64,000 nucleotides of DNA, taken from Euwallacea fornicatus (Eukaryota; Arthropoda; Insecta; Coleoptera; Curculionidae). Shown in pieces: positions 26,229 through 40,500 of this stretch. Made by a program: the position numbers and the translations under genes. The stretch lies in NCBI RefSeq assembly GCF_040115645.1, contig NC_089544.1, positions 1,364,001 through 1,428,000 of the forward strand, read 5' to 3'. Numbering within the stretch: position 1 is the first letter of the stretch; the number at the start of each line of letters is the position of its first letter. The notes beneath the pieces were generated by a model. The model had not been told where the DNA came from. It saw only the letters and a list, made by a program, of their open reading frames with translations, and ran no database searches.

Positions 26229-29200
26229 GACGATCCATCTCTAAAATCTCCCAAAATCTTTCCACCCACATAATCATCTTTTCCACCGCCACCATCAGGC
26301 GATTTTATGAGGAATAGACATACTGAAATGGCTAAAATGGTCCTTGCTCAAGGAGATTGACTTTATTCAGCATCGGGGGATGAAAGGCGTTTTCGCAGTT
26401 TTAGGGCGCGAAATTGGAACGCGCCTCGGAGGCTGATGACCCTGAAGGAGCGACGACGACGACGCTCCTCGAGGAAAGGCCACGCCTCGGACCGTGACGT
26501 CGATTGCATTGGTCGTCTGCAGTCGATTTGCTTTCCAATTTTCAAATGGAAAAACTCTGGATTGTTCTTGTGTTTAGCCTTTTAATCTCTGATTTTTAGG
26601 TAGATTGGCCTATGTAGTTGAGGAGCTTCCGGGTGGATAATACCTGTCAAGTACAGGTTAAGTCGTTCTAACCGTGCACTCTCTTATTTCCATTTCTTAT
26701 ACCATCGAAATGTTAGCGCAGACGGACGGAACATGTTTGACTTATGGCGAATCCAGACACCCACACCCGATGCGCATTCGGTACGACAAAGGTCAGTTGT
26801 GACGTTGGTGCGGGTGCCCGAACCCGCCATAATACTCTTCTTGACGAAAACGCAATAACATTTGGGAGAAAGCACTGAAGGAAAGAGACAACTCAATTCA
26901 GCAACTTTCTGCTTTTGAAACCTGATGGTATCACGTAATGATATATTACTGATCCAGCTGGTTTTGAGGCTCGCGATGAAATGGATTGGCTCCATTCAAT
27001 ATCGTTAATAGCAGTTTGAAGATCATCTTCCGATTTGAACTCGCAAAATTCAGAAGCTTGGCCAAAATTGAGAAACCAGGAGTTAACCTTCTTTTAAAAC
27101 TGTGTATCATGTTCTCATACATAACCCATCATATTCCGCAAGTAAATGCGGTTTTATCTGTTGTCTCTGCACATTCGGTTATTTTAGAATTTTCGCCGAA
27201 GGTGCCTCTAGAACGCCATAATGGTTCAAAACAATTGAATATCTGTTTCCGCGTGGTATCGTGGATCCCTGGAAAAAAGTTAAAAATGACGATCGAGCTG
27301 TAATTTCCGAGTTGAACGTCAAAAGTACAGTGACTCGAATCGAGGTCAGTGGCGTCGATACCAAATTAACTTTTATAACGATACCGTAAAACAGATTTGA
27401 ATCTCACATTGTGACGAAACAATCGGCTTTTCCTTTTTTTTTCTGTTAATTTCGGTATTCATTTAAAAAAATGAACTTTAGCTGTTTTTTTTTTCAATTT
27501 AGATCGATTTTTTGTATTCAATGTTCCAGGTCCATTTTTGGAGTCAAATTTCTCTCTGGAAAACCCGAGTCCAAATTATAACACTTTAATCACCTATTAG
27601 AAAAATTACGTTCGTCCGTACACGTTCAATCATTGTCAGCTCCACAGATTTATGTTTCATAGGAGTATCAGTTTATCTGCTACTAGAATCGCATTGGATC
27701 AGTTTATGGGCCCAAAAGACTATCAAATAATCAAATCCCACATAAAAACCAACCTCCGATTGAATATTTATAACATTTTTAACGAAAGAAAATAGATTGC
27801 AGACTCACTAGTCTTGTACCGTGGGGGCTGCGACTGCTACTTTGAGAGTGGCTACGCCACTGTGACATCCTCGATGACTCAACAAATTTTGACCAATATT
27901 CTCCGATGTTGTTGCACAATTCGGTGATTTCGTGTCACATTTTAGTTTTCTTAAATATGTCAAGGACCACAACCGATCTCTAAACTTCGATCGATATCGT
28001 TACTAATAAAGTGTAGTACTACCGGGTTTAAAACATGAGCTAGAAAATTTGCAAATTTCGTGTCGTCTAGCAACGTTTTTGGCTCCCCGAAATGCCCTTA
28101 AAATTCACGTTTTCGAACGTGAATCACTGAGCCTTAAACGAACGGTTTTGCTCTCAGGACACTACACACTGTCATTAATGAAGTCCACAAGGAACTTTTA
28201 ACTCACTTAAACGAGATACAATCGCTTCGCAGATAACACTGGCGGGCACACCCAAAAAAACCCCTTGCATTAACATTAAACGATGAAATCGCCATCCCGG
28301 GTGAAAAAGTCTCTTCTCACATTATCGTTTAAGGTGATTCTTCAGTTAGCCTGCAAGGTCTTGACGTTTAACCCTACTGTCTGGACTCTGGACAGGTGTG
28401 AGCCATCCAGGTCAGAGATTTCCAGATTGTACTTGTTTCCCCAGGTACTTAAAAAGGACCCGCTCTGAAAAATGTATGGAAAAGGCGCCTTAAGAGGTCA
28501 TCAATTTTCAGGCGAATATGTTCCATAAAATTATCGTTTCCCGTCTCTCCTCATACATATCATCTGCATAATTGAGGCAAACTAAAAGAAATTAAAATGC
28601 GGCAAAGAGTTTACTTTAGCTTTTCCCGACAGAGGCGAGAGAAAAATGGTTTTTCGTTTTTTAAAAGGCCTTCATCCGCGACGGCAATTTTTTTCAAGTT
28701 TTGAATTATACCCGGGATTCATATCTTGTTATTCAAATTTATCCCACAGCAACGATTAATGGATTCTTGTCATATTACTAGCGGACTCGGAATACGTAAC
28801 CGGATATTAACAAATGCCGGATTTTTAATTAAAACCAGATTTTTGCGTCACCGGTTTTGATTGTGAGAACGGGGGATTTTCTTTCGGTTTGTGGCAGGAT
28901 TAGCTGGGGAATCGAACGAATTTTGTGTAACCAATTTGTTGGAAAATAGCATTTTGCGGGAGCGAAGAACTGGGTCTCTAAACGTAATACATCAAACCCT
29001 AAACCTCCACACATCACGTTGCAACCATCTTGATTCCCTAAACGATAATAACTCAACTCCAAGAAGGCCCCTCTACAAACTCATAAATTTTAGAGCAACG
29101 CCGCGAACGCCCTCTAGCCGACGTCGGCGGACGCAAGACGCCCCCTATTATCGGAAATCGGTTTATTCTCTTCGTCCTGGGCGTCGCGACGCCAACTCGT

Positions 29201-30780
29201 TACCGATAAGGGGATAACGTTTTCTAAAAACCTTCGCGCCGGATAATAGATGGCGCTGTACGGGCGTTGCTTGCAAATATCCGGTTTCGGGGATCTTGAT
29301 AGATATGTTTGGGGATGTAATGTATGCACGCAAATTTATGATCTCGGTTAATTATTCAGATTAGAAATCGTGACGTTTTAATAGCCAAGTTGACTGGAAG
29401 CTAAGATAAGACATGCCCGTAATGACTTGCGAATAACTAAAAAGAGAATTCCATAATTTAACCTTATTAGAATGTCACTTAGTTTATTTGCTCCCCTTGC
29501 TCTCAGCCCTTCTCGCATTTTAATCTAAATTTCGAAGGGAGTTCGCGTTACATCCAGAGTTGGCTTGTGGGAGCGACAAGAAGTTTCCTTAAAGAACTTA
29601 ACTAGGAAGCAAGTTTCCTCATATATTTCTTGTCAAGCTTAAAATTGTTAAGTGGAAAAGTTTCGGTGGTGAGTATATTACGTTTTGCAGACGTTTTCTT
29701 TTGTTCGCTGTTTATTTTCGAGTGAGTGACAATTTTGCGAAGGCACTTCCTAACATCGATTGATTGCGATTTCACTAAACCCTCAGAAGTTGCACAAGAA
29801 GATCCTGTGATTTAACAGTATTAAAAGTTCGAGCGAACTTCGAACGGTAATAGAGGTCGTCAAATTAAGGGGCGCTTGTCTCTGAAGAAACGGCTCGAAA
29901 AGTGCTTAATTACTGCTTTACAGGGTGTTAAAGTGCAAAAAAAAAAAAAATTATTGACATTCCAAAACGGCTTTCCTGTCTACTTCCGAATTTGAGATGT
30001 TGCTTCTGCAAGTCGTGATTCTCCGAAAAAAAGTAGAGGGAGAAATTTTGGAAATCTCAATTTAAATTCAATTATTTTGTCGGGCACACGTATTTTGCAC
30101 GAAATCGTGCCCTCCGTCGCCTTAAAGAGTGATCTCATATAATAACAGTTTTCTTGCTTTTGAAACTTTTGTGTAACAGTGTCCCCCAAGCTCTTTTAAA
30201 ACAGAACCGGAGCCAATCAAATATTTGAACAAGCCGTTTCCTACGCCATTAGTTCCCCATCGGACCGGACCTTTTTCCGACAAGATAAATTGTAGCACGG
30301 AATGTTGTGTAGGCTGACGAGAGGAAATTGCTGTTTCTGACGATGAACAAAGATAAAAATACCCCTCCATGTCGACCTAACTCTAACAAGTCGCGTCTAG
30401 CATTCGATAATGCAAATTAATGTGTAAATTATGTGGATGGTTTGAAGGGGAAACATTCGACAAATCGATGTTTGAATGCCTATTGTTACCAAGCTTTCAG
30501 TCCAATAATAATTGTTTGATTGACTGAGCAAACGGAGAATGTGGCTTGTGTCCAGTGCAATTTAGCCTTTCAACTATCCTGAATGGCATTATAGACATAT
30601 GAGTCAATATTAACTAACAAAGCGATCATATTAATTTGACTCGTTTGATGGATTAATCCCCTTTTGAAATATCTCGGACTTCGCGGTTCAGTAATAATCC
30701 CATTCTAGGGAGGGGGTTCACTTGTCCTAAATGATCTGCCTAAACAAATAAAATAAATAATAATCCGCTTGAGTGACCTT
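26229..30780. other. Intergenic DNA, no gene recognised
   Basis: Mostly AT-rich. A CpG-richer stretch at 29095-29260 carries opposing ORFs that mirror each other. An ACAGGGTGTTAAAG element end lies at about 29921 next to an A-run. No supported exon. Confidence 0.4.
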
Positions 30781-30920
30781 TGGTTTCAACCAGATGGCGC
30801 TTCGCTCGATTATTTGTCCGAAAAATTCCCCGGTAGAATCACTTCGAAGAGTGGAGATGTCAATTGGCCGGTATGTTTACCAGATCTTTCCCCGATGGAC
30901 ATCTGTTTATGGGGAAATTC
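30781..30920 (+). pseudogene. Mariner-like transposase fragment (QDGA to LWG)
   Basis: One open frame reads WFQPDGASLDYLSEKFPGR, then WPVCLPDLSPMDICLWG. It matches the WFQQDGA...FPGRW...WPPRSPDLTPLDFFLWG segment and so includes the second catalytic Asp position. It is degenerate and lacks the rest of the protein. Confidence 0.75.
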
Positions 30921-31449
30921 AGTTTGAGATTTGCATCGACCTGCCAGAACGAACCTAAACGCGCCACACATCGTTACGTCGCGAAATAATCCAAAGAGAA
31001 AACGAAGGGTTTTTTTCAAAATTTCTGTTTTTTCGAATGCCCCCGAAAGTCGTCGGAATTACACGAAACATACACATGTTAGAGCAAACCTGTTACAGCT
31101 TAATTCGCCGAAGTTTGATGGATTTTAACGTGTATACCTCAGTTTGTATAACAAAATTACGTCTTACTTCCTCGTTACGATGGCGTTAACTTAATTTTAA
31201 GATTTCGAAAACCCATTTTGAATCTTTAATGGTTTACCTTCCCATCTCGCTGCTATTATAACTTGTCAAAGGCAGAAAATCCTATTATCCCCACTTAATA
31301 ATCTGGAATATTATTAAGGTTGGTGGGTTGGGTAAATTTTAGATTGTTATGAGCTGATAAAAGGATTATTTTGCCACGTGAAAGTACATTTGAATACGTT
31401 TAGGACCAATGAAATTAAATCATTAAGAGATGTTATTAATTTCTTCTAG

Positions 31450-31545
31450 GACACAGTATGGCCTCAGATAACCGGCACACCTCAAAGGGAAGAGTCGTAC
31501 TGTCGATTTTTTGTCTTCAAGCAATCTTCATTCAGTTCATTATCG
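31450..31545 (+). CDS. culd: culd first coding exon (signal peptide)
   Basis: Acceptor TTCTTCTAG ends at 31449. ATG is at 31458, in a good context (A at -3, G at +4). It codes MASDNRHTSKGR, then the hydrophobic VVLSIFCLQAIFIQFIIG, a signal peptide. The donor GTAAGT begins at 31546, and the last base joins GT of the next exon to make Gly before the first CUB Cys. Confidence 0.85.
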
Positions 31546-34500
31546 GTAAGTAATTTGATATGGAAGTGAATTTGGGGTAAAATCGGATAATATGAAAATG
31601 TCGAGCGACAAACGTTAAAACTTGAAGCCTGTTTCCGGCCGTTTAGAATGTTTAACTATACAAGGTATTCCATCAGGAGAAATAGATTTTTTTGTAAACA
31701 TTATTATTACATTTTAAGGTTCAGAATTTTTTGATATTTATTTGCGGATTATGCGTTTTAACAGATACCAGGAGACACTATTTCAAGTTTACCCATTGAC
31801 GACAGAGATGTTCAAAAAAGGAGAAATATTCAATTCTCACTGAATGACCATGTACATAACCGTGAAGGTATTCAGACCGGAACTTTTTCGTAGGCAATTA
31901 AAAATTGCCCTTTAATCACAAAACTATAGCGATTTAATGTGTATGAATTTTTTCGGAACATTTCACTCTTGATCTTAAAAAAAAAGCAAACCGAGCGGAC
32001 TCGTCAGGCGACTGTCCGTTATTTTTGAGCCAAAATGCATGTCAGTGTGTGTCAGTAGGTCATAAATGTTTTGATTGGACCCAATGATTACGAGAAAGCT
32101 AATTACCCCTGTGACACAATGACAAATCCACCGATTTTATTCTCCGATTACCCACTATTTTTAGACTAATGTTTCCATTCACTACCCCAACAGCGAGGGT
32201 TGATTGTTTCCAGTTGATAACTTCTCCTGCTTTCCTAAGTTTGTAAGCTGATTTGGGGATCGAATTGCGTGACCGAAAAGTGCAAAGAGTTAAAATATAA
32301 TGACTCCATTATACTCCCTTATATGTATTATATATATACCCTTCCGAGAGGGTAATTTGAGTTAGTCGAACGCTCTAAAACTCAAATCAGAGGGCGAATT
32401 ATTTTAATCGGTCGTTTTGATTGGGAAAGTTTTATTACTTGACTTCCAAGATTGTCGCTGGAAGCACCTTTTTATTTCAGGCGAAACGAGCTTGTTATTT
32501 TAGTGTAATTTGGAGGAAAATGTAGAGAGGAAGTACATCACAGTCAGGACATCAAACTGATATTCAGGAGTATTATTCAACGAGGATAATTGTAAATCTG
32601 CTCTATATCGGGTATACGAGTTTTGAGTGAATTGTACAGGGTGTCCCTGAAATACCTGTAAAACGCTTGATCAAAAATTCTTTAAGCAAAAATATCCTTG
32701 TTTTTTTGCCGCCACAGGCCGCCCAAATTTCTAAATTAATATAATTTTTCGAATTAGCTGCAAGACGTTTTTACCTATTTTCACTCGTTTTGGATCTTAT
32801 AGTTTCATGAAGAGACAAAGTTGAACAAAATATCACTCGATGTACGGAGTGAATTATTAAAGAAATCATGTTTCGGTTATGGCGAGAACCGACACTTTTC
32901 ACCTCACCCGTATATTTCGAATTAAAACTTTTTTCACGTTTTCTTCCGGACTAAAGAGCAATAATGAATTTCAAGGTACGGTAAATAATTTTTTTGTAGA
33001 GAAACTGTATGTCTGGTGGAAATTCAACAAGAGACGGAAAAGTTTAAAAGTGAAATCACCTAGCGGCAGAGAAAAAATTGAAGTAATTCGTAAAGGGAGT
33101 AACAAATATAAAAACTTTTATTTACGAACCAGGTGATGTTTTTTTATATTTCAAAACATGTCAATTTATGTGGGAACTCTTAGGTCCAAAATGAGTGAAA
33201 ATCGGTAAAAGCGTTTAGCAATTATGTCGAAAAAACGATATTAATTTGGGAACTTTAACTTCCCGTAGCGGCAAAACGAGGCAACATTGGATATAGGTAA
33301 TTTTGCCTAAAACGCCTAATTTTTGATTAAGGAATTTTGGGTCACGCGTTGTACAGTCGCTTCAGGGTCACCGTGTATAATAATGCCGGAGTATTGGAAT
33401 TTGTTCTCGTTTCTATGGAAATTACCCACGAGGCGAAGGGGCCAGTGCTTGGATCAATTAGTTTTTATGAAATATACCGATTTTAAAAAAGTCATGTTGA
33501 CATGAAAACAATGTACTTTTAATAGCTGATTAGAAAAATAAATTCGTGAAGCTTCACCGATGAGGAATCTCCCACACTTATTGCCGTTCAATGGCTAAAC
33601 GAAATTAAAGCCCTTTTGTTAGGCGTACAAAAGACCTTAAGGGCTACTCAAATAGGCGCTACGGCCCCCGCAAAAGACACCGACGTTCTCCTATCGTATA
33701 ACTTAACGTATCCAATCCTACAGCGTTGCCACGACAAGAGGACTTGTAGTCTGCGAAGACCACGCATAACAGACAGATGGACGTCGCTACAACCGAAATT
33801 TCCACTAGACGGCGTGACGTCATCACGTTCTTGGCCCGGCTGAAGTGCCCCCTATAGTAGGCGCCGGGGGGCCTTTCCTAATCAATATTTCATGTGCGAA
33901 GTTCGGCGCGCGCTTGAGCCTCAAAACGTTGTCTCATCGGACCGGGCCTCCAGTTCTTCGCTCCCCATTCTGACACAGACATGTCACCTGCCGTTTTTTA
34001 CCACCTATCCGCGCTTATTAACTGAGTTTTCTGTCGCTTGTACACCCTTCGTAGCACCACTTTGAAATGGAAAACTGATCATCACCCGTAAAAAAGAGCG
34101 AACTTCAAGTTTAAATGTGGAACCTACGATGGCAATTTCTGTAGATTTAGAGTGCTCCAGGCACAAGGACAAGAGAAAACAACATTGCCCCGGAACTAGT
34201 GAGGAGTTAATTTTACCAGTGGATAAAAATCACTTTTTGGACCTAAGACCTTCTAAGGAGCGGCTTGTATAAACATTGGGAACTACAAACATGGAGAAAA
34301 ACCCACAAGAAGTATGCATTTAACTGTTTCTGCGGCCTGGAAAAGAGATTCTCGTGCTGAGGCTTCGCATCCGGGATCAGTTTTAAGCTTCGAATCTCAC
34401 TCCAGCGTTTTTTCAAGATGGTGGCCGTAGCTGTGTGCTGTATTTTAGTGTTTTTAGCTGTGTTCATTGTGATTATCATCGTAGTGGGACAAAGTGTCGG

Positions 34501-37500
34501 AGATCATCATCCGGAAGACTAAGCACGATGCAAAATTGATTTGTGCATCGGCTGATATGAGCTTAATCCAGGACCGTTGGGGCATAATCTATTTTCTTGT
34601 AAAATGGACTACTGTAGCTACCTAAGGTCAGTATGGGTTACCCATAACAATGTCAAATTTCGTAGTGAATAACACGCACCTCAATTTCATCGATACTTAC
34701 TCCTACACAAAATGTCAAACTATTGCAATTACATTTTGGTCTTTTATGAAATGTAAATTATACAGGAAGCTGCAGAAATTAGCTTTCAATTCTCGTTGCA
34801 GCTCTAACGATTTCTGAGCTTCAGAACTCAAGCCTCTGTAATTTATTGACACCTTACATCACATTCCTCCTTATCTCTTCCTTTCTAATTCGTCTAAGAT
34901 CTCTTCTGACCTTCTTGCTTTAGCACTTTAGAATTTCGAGTTCGATTGTTGTACCATCTAAATTGGTCTTGGGAAGATCAAATGATATGTGGTTCAATAT
35001 TATTTCTGAACTCGTTTGCCGGGCAAACCCCGTTTTTGTAAATTGCAATTTAACATTATTTTTAGCTTCGAATTTAGGTTTTCGTTTCTCCTTCACGCTC
35101 CCCTTGGTTTTTATTAATTTTTCTCACAACTCTCGTCAATCAATTATGTCGCATTTCCACCATTAACAATAAGTTCGATGAGAAAAATAATTGATCAATT
35201 ATAAGAATTTTTGACTCGAACAGATACGCAACAGTTTAAGAGATTTTGAAGGAAACCGGCAACAAAACTCTCGAATTTCCAAACAATCAATTCAGAATCA
35301 TGAAGTAATCGTGGTGTAATCAATGGCACAACTCTGCAATTATTTGATTAATTGTTTTTCCTTCGGCTTGCGGGGATTAGCCACGGGATTGGCTGATTAA
35401 TTTTAAAGGTTTTTGAGCAAAATTCATAATATATCTCTTGATTAATGGATTAATCCGTTAAAGTCATTAACTAATTCAGTTAATGTCAGCCATCAATTAC
35501 GGTGAATGTTTCATTTTCATTTCGCCCATGCCTCTACTTGGCCACTTATATTCTCCCTTAATCACTTTCCAAGTTTACAGAATGTCTCTCCTTCATGAAC
35601 TGGAGAATTTTATTATTCTATTATGGCCCGTAGCCTTAGTCTTCCAGTGCAATTTGCACATTTTTCCCGGCTCTAAAAATTCTTTAAATCTGGGAGATTG
35701 GCAATATGGAATATTTGCCATAAACAAATTTAAACGTGTGTTGCAGCGCTTTTATGAGAGATGCGATGGTTACGAAAATTACATGGATAATTGTACTGTT
35801 GGTGGCACAAATGACCGTTTTCCAATACCTACATATCATGACATTGCTCGCATAGTCCTACTCCTCCTCTGAGCCAAAATGTAATTGCATTAGCTCCACG
35901 AAAATTTTAAGCAACTTTGCTTCAGTACATACTTAACGAGACCAATAATCGTTGTTGTTATACCAGGACATGGAGGTAAATCAACCGAAGACTGACTCAA
36001 AGAACACTTCCAGCAAAGTACGGTCGTACTTTGTTCTTCTAGCGCTTTTGTCGACCTGAGACATCACCTCAAAGCACCACCCGTACTAAGAAAATGAAGC
36101 TTCTGGACACGCTCACTTCTCTCTCTTCGGGCATATCTTCTTTTCCTGCACAAAATGCTTCTAGTGGCGGTGTGTTGCATATTCATTTTCTTAGCGGCTT
36201 TCATTATAAGTATTATAGTAATTGGACAGCACAATGGAGGATCTAGTTCTAGTGTCCAGGCAGCACATTAGAGTGAACCTACTTGATGCGTAGAAGTCTC
36301 ACTATTAGACTTAGTTCTTATGCAAGCGAAAACTGTAATCTCGTAGAAGTAAGTATACTCAGTAGAGCTTAGGTTTTCCTCGAGTTGACTCTAGCTAGTT
36401 CGTAGCTATGTCGGTTACTATGTACTTGGCTGTTGGATCAAACGAATCTATCCATTTTAAAAGTTGACATTGTTCGTTTACACCTGTTCGGTTTCGTCTT
36501 TGTATATGACCGTTCTTCAAGTCAAAACAGTTGTGATAAACATATTTTCTAATAATACTCGACATGTCCATAATGCCTGTGAATTTCTTTTTAGATTTAA
36601 TCTATTACTCCGACTTTTAGGAAGGTATAAACGAGTGATCTCTCGGCTGTGTTTCTAAATTGTATAGCTAAAATGATCGTTGTTCATATTCATATTGCAC
36701 TGACTTATTGTTTTATAGCTCAAGGCACTATCATTTCGTTTTATTTTAGCCAATTAAATTCCCTTTTTTAACACGATTTAATCACTTGCTTGTTAGGTTT
36801 GGAATTCGACATGCAGTTGGAGCAGTTAGTCAAAGAGTGATGGACCGAAGAGATAATTCTTAGATATCGGATCTACTGCTCTTCCCTAAAATATTTCGTT
36901 CGGTTACAATGATCAAAGGCCCATGCTCTTCTCTAACGGCTTTAACCATCACGAAAAAGTGCCAAAGACTATAGATTCACTTTTCTCTTGCCTGTTGCAC
37001 ACGTCATAGTTTCCACTCAGCTGAATGGTTTTCGTGTTAGGCACATCACTAAAACTCATAAACCCATAGAGGGTGAGTTACGTGACACTGTACATATTTC
37101 TACCAAGACTGACAAGAAGAGCGTCGAATGGGCATTAAATAGTTGCTTGCATTTTTTATTGTTATTATACAAGGAGTTTTACACATTTGGTCGCAAACTG
37201 CTTTTGCCAATAATTGTGTAATGCCAGTTTGCAATTTTTGCATTTTGTGGCAAAAGAGTACAGTGTTGTGGATGAATAGTATAACGCATTCCTCTTAGGA
37301 ATCTTGTTCCACGGTGGAAGTATGTACGATACCTCATGAATCACCCTGTACAACGATTTTCTGCAAATTTCTCTTCTTTAACAATCAACTACCCACAAAT
37401 TAAAATTTAAAACTAAAAATAGAAAATCTTAGATAAATCACAATTTTTCATCCACGGTAGTTGTGCGAAAGTGATCTAGGTCGAAGACATTTTATAAATT

Positions 37501-40500
37501 ACTGAATACGTTACGGCCCTTATCTGCTTTTAGTGTGACTAGGATCATTCTAAGTCACTCAACGAATTTTCCTTGAATATAAAGAAACTTGTTAGAAATA
37601 TTCTTCTGTGCCGTTTTTCGCTGAAAATCCAATTGAAGAGTTAGAAACAAATTTTCATATTTCAACAGAATTAGCTAATCATTCTACCTAGTTTGTTGAT
37701 GTATGAATTGTATTACAATAGAGCACATCTGCAAGCAACATATTCGATTTGGTAGATCCTCCATCTCAATAACCTCTAGTTCGAGTATATGTATTTATAT
37801 CACCTTGTAGATTCAGGTTATCTGACAACGCCCCTTTAGCCGCAAATTTGGCAGAAACATGAAGTAATAAGGGCAGGGAAAAGAAAAAAGCAGAACCGCC
37901 CCCGGATGCGATCGATCCCCGACGCCAGAAGCTCAAACAGCTCTTAAGGCTATTTTCTCGCTCGCGACGACGAGAATTTTAAACGGTTTAAAGCTATCCA
38001 GTATTCCCTGCTATTCTCTAACTCCTTTTCTCCACTCTAAAGTAGTCCGTAGAGCTTTCGGCTCATTTATTTAATTAAGAACGCTGAATAGTGCTCGGCC
38101 CTTCAGATACAAAGAGATAGCTGTTTGGAAACAAAAGCTTCATAAGCGGATTTTCTCGAGATGAGACTTATCCAATTTATTTTTCTATTCTGGTAAAACT
38201 TCTTCTGGCTTTTTAAAGGAGATTCTTGATGTAAGTTAGATCTTTTATTTCAATCTAGACACATCTTAAATCAATTGGTATTTAAAATGTCATAAATTTC
38301 GATATGCTGCAAAAACCTCTCAGACCATATTTTTCCACTCAATAATTCTTTAGAAATTATTAAGTTTTTGCTATTCAAGATAGAAATATTTTGGATATAA
38401 AAAAAGCCGTTTATACAAGGTGTCTCTGAACATAGTGCCATAAATTCCAGTGCATATTCTCATTCCCAAAATGTGACACAACTTCATATAAAAATTGACT
38501 TTGAGATGGGGAGAAATATTGTTAACGTTTCCGTATATGACAGTATTCATTAATAATGTTTGGTGATGAAAATGGTAATGAAGCATGAAAATACAATAAA
38601 ATTGATAAAAAAGAGTTTTAAATCTGATGTTTATTTGATAAAACATAGTATTCCCCGATTTCTTAAATCTCTAAAAAAAAGCTCTTCGACATTTCGACTT
38701 CAGCAAAAGTACTTTTTTTTATATAAATATATTTATTAAAAATTTAATATTTTTCCTACAAAATCATAGCTTGAACAAAAAGATTTAGATACCTTTTAAA
38801 TGCTGCCTTCCCCCCACTGTATTACCCGCCCATGGAAAAATTTGGCAATTTCTTTATGGAGACTCAAAAAGAGCACAAAAGTTATAATAAAGCATAAAAT
38901 TTATTTAAATCTTGTCGAAAAGTTAGGAAAATATTAATAAAAAACCATCCTCAGGAATCAACCTTTCACACCCTGCATATCGAAAACGAAACACTTTTTG
39001 ACATATGTTTACACGAAATTTTCGTCATGTTTTGAGACCTAGAATAAGTGGGTGAATTTATGGTACTATGTTTAGAGACACCTTGTATATTCATGGTAAC
39101 GCCTATTTCGACATCGATACCTACGAAAATATCGTGACTTCTAACCCACGCCCTCTGACTCTACAGTTTTCTTGTTATAAAAAGTTCACTACTTTGACTT
39201 TTTATTAAAACCTTCTTTATTTTCGATTAAAGTATTATGCGAAATTGCAGTAGGAAAGTTGGACGACCCGGGATGAAACCTTTTTGTTGCTTTCTTCTTG
39301 GAAAAAGTTTATTGCAATTTTTATTTGCTATACGCAGAACGATTTATTTTGTACTGTTCCTTTCGGTTCATTCTGTACACGAAAAATCAGCTGTTTTGTC
39401 CCGCTACTCTGCAAAATGTTCCCTTTTGGAAGTTTAAACTCGGATATTGAGCAGAAACTGAACCTTTTCTATAAGTGGACTTAAACTGATCGTGAGACGC
39501 ACGAAGCAATCACACTCCTGAAGAAAATTTCGGATAACTTCGAATGAGTTGATCATAAGTATTTAGAAAATTAAAAAATTTTGCAAAATTAACTTGAACT
39601 GGTTCTTTCCAATACCTTCAACTAACCCGAAATGAATGAAACATTATAAAATTCTCTAAACTTTTCCCCTATGGTCTCAGAGCTTTAACTGACAATTTTG
39701 TAAAAAAAATTGTCCCGTTCAATCGCCCTTAAACTTTAAGTTCGATTTTTACTTATGGAGAATGTGGGAGTTAGAGAGATGAAAAAAAAAAAACAAAAAA
39801 ACAACGTCTTAAGCTATACCACAAGATGTCCATGCCCGCGTCATGTAAAATTAACAAAAAGATGAAAATGGCCAAAAATCACCTTCAATCAACCTGAAAT
39901 ACGCCCGAACCAATCATGGAGGGAGATTCCAGAATTAAATTCTGGCGAATATGGAGAATAACTTTTAAAAACCCTCTTATATTCTTACTTAATCTGAAGT
40001 GACCAAATGGCCACACGTTTTGTTGGTATGATTATACATGTATAGAAGTAAAATCCTCAATTTATTCACCTTTGTAACCTTTAGCTTGAAGCTTTTGAAA
40101 GTTTCCACATAAATGGACAGATTTCTTTGATTCTTCAACCCCTCTGACCCTGCACAATTCATTTCCCTCACAAAGGACAAAATTCCCTTGCAAATATCAA
40201 GAAAAATCTCATTTGAAACCTCAAAAAAGCACAATCTACCCCTACACGATACTCTCAACTCCATTTTGTAAATTATTGTATACACATACTATTAAACTAG
40301 TTGTTGAGATTATTAACTGTTGAAGATACTAATAAATTATTAAGTATTATTGATGTCGCTTAACGTATGTAATGTTACGGTAATGTTACAAACCCCTAAA
40401 TGTAATCTAGGTTTTAGTGAATCGTTGTTGTCTGTTGTTGTTACAGTAAAATAGTTCCACGCACATATACAGGGGGTCGGGTTTATGAAGTGCACTAAAC

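Noticed and set aside
35483..35872. 129-codon ORF between the two small ORFs
   Set aside because: Weak start context (T at -3), no recognisable domain and no similarity to the flanking peptides. Its position is suggestive, but I cannot support a gene.
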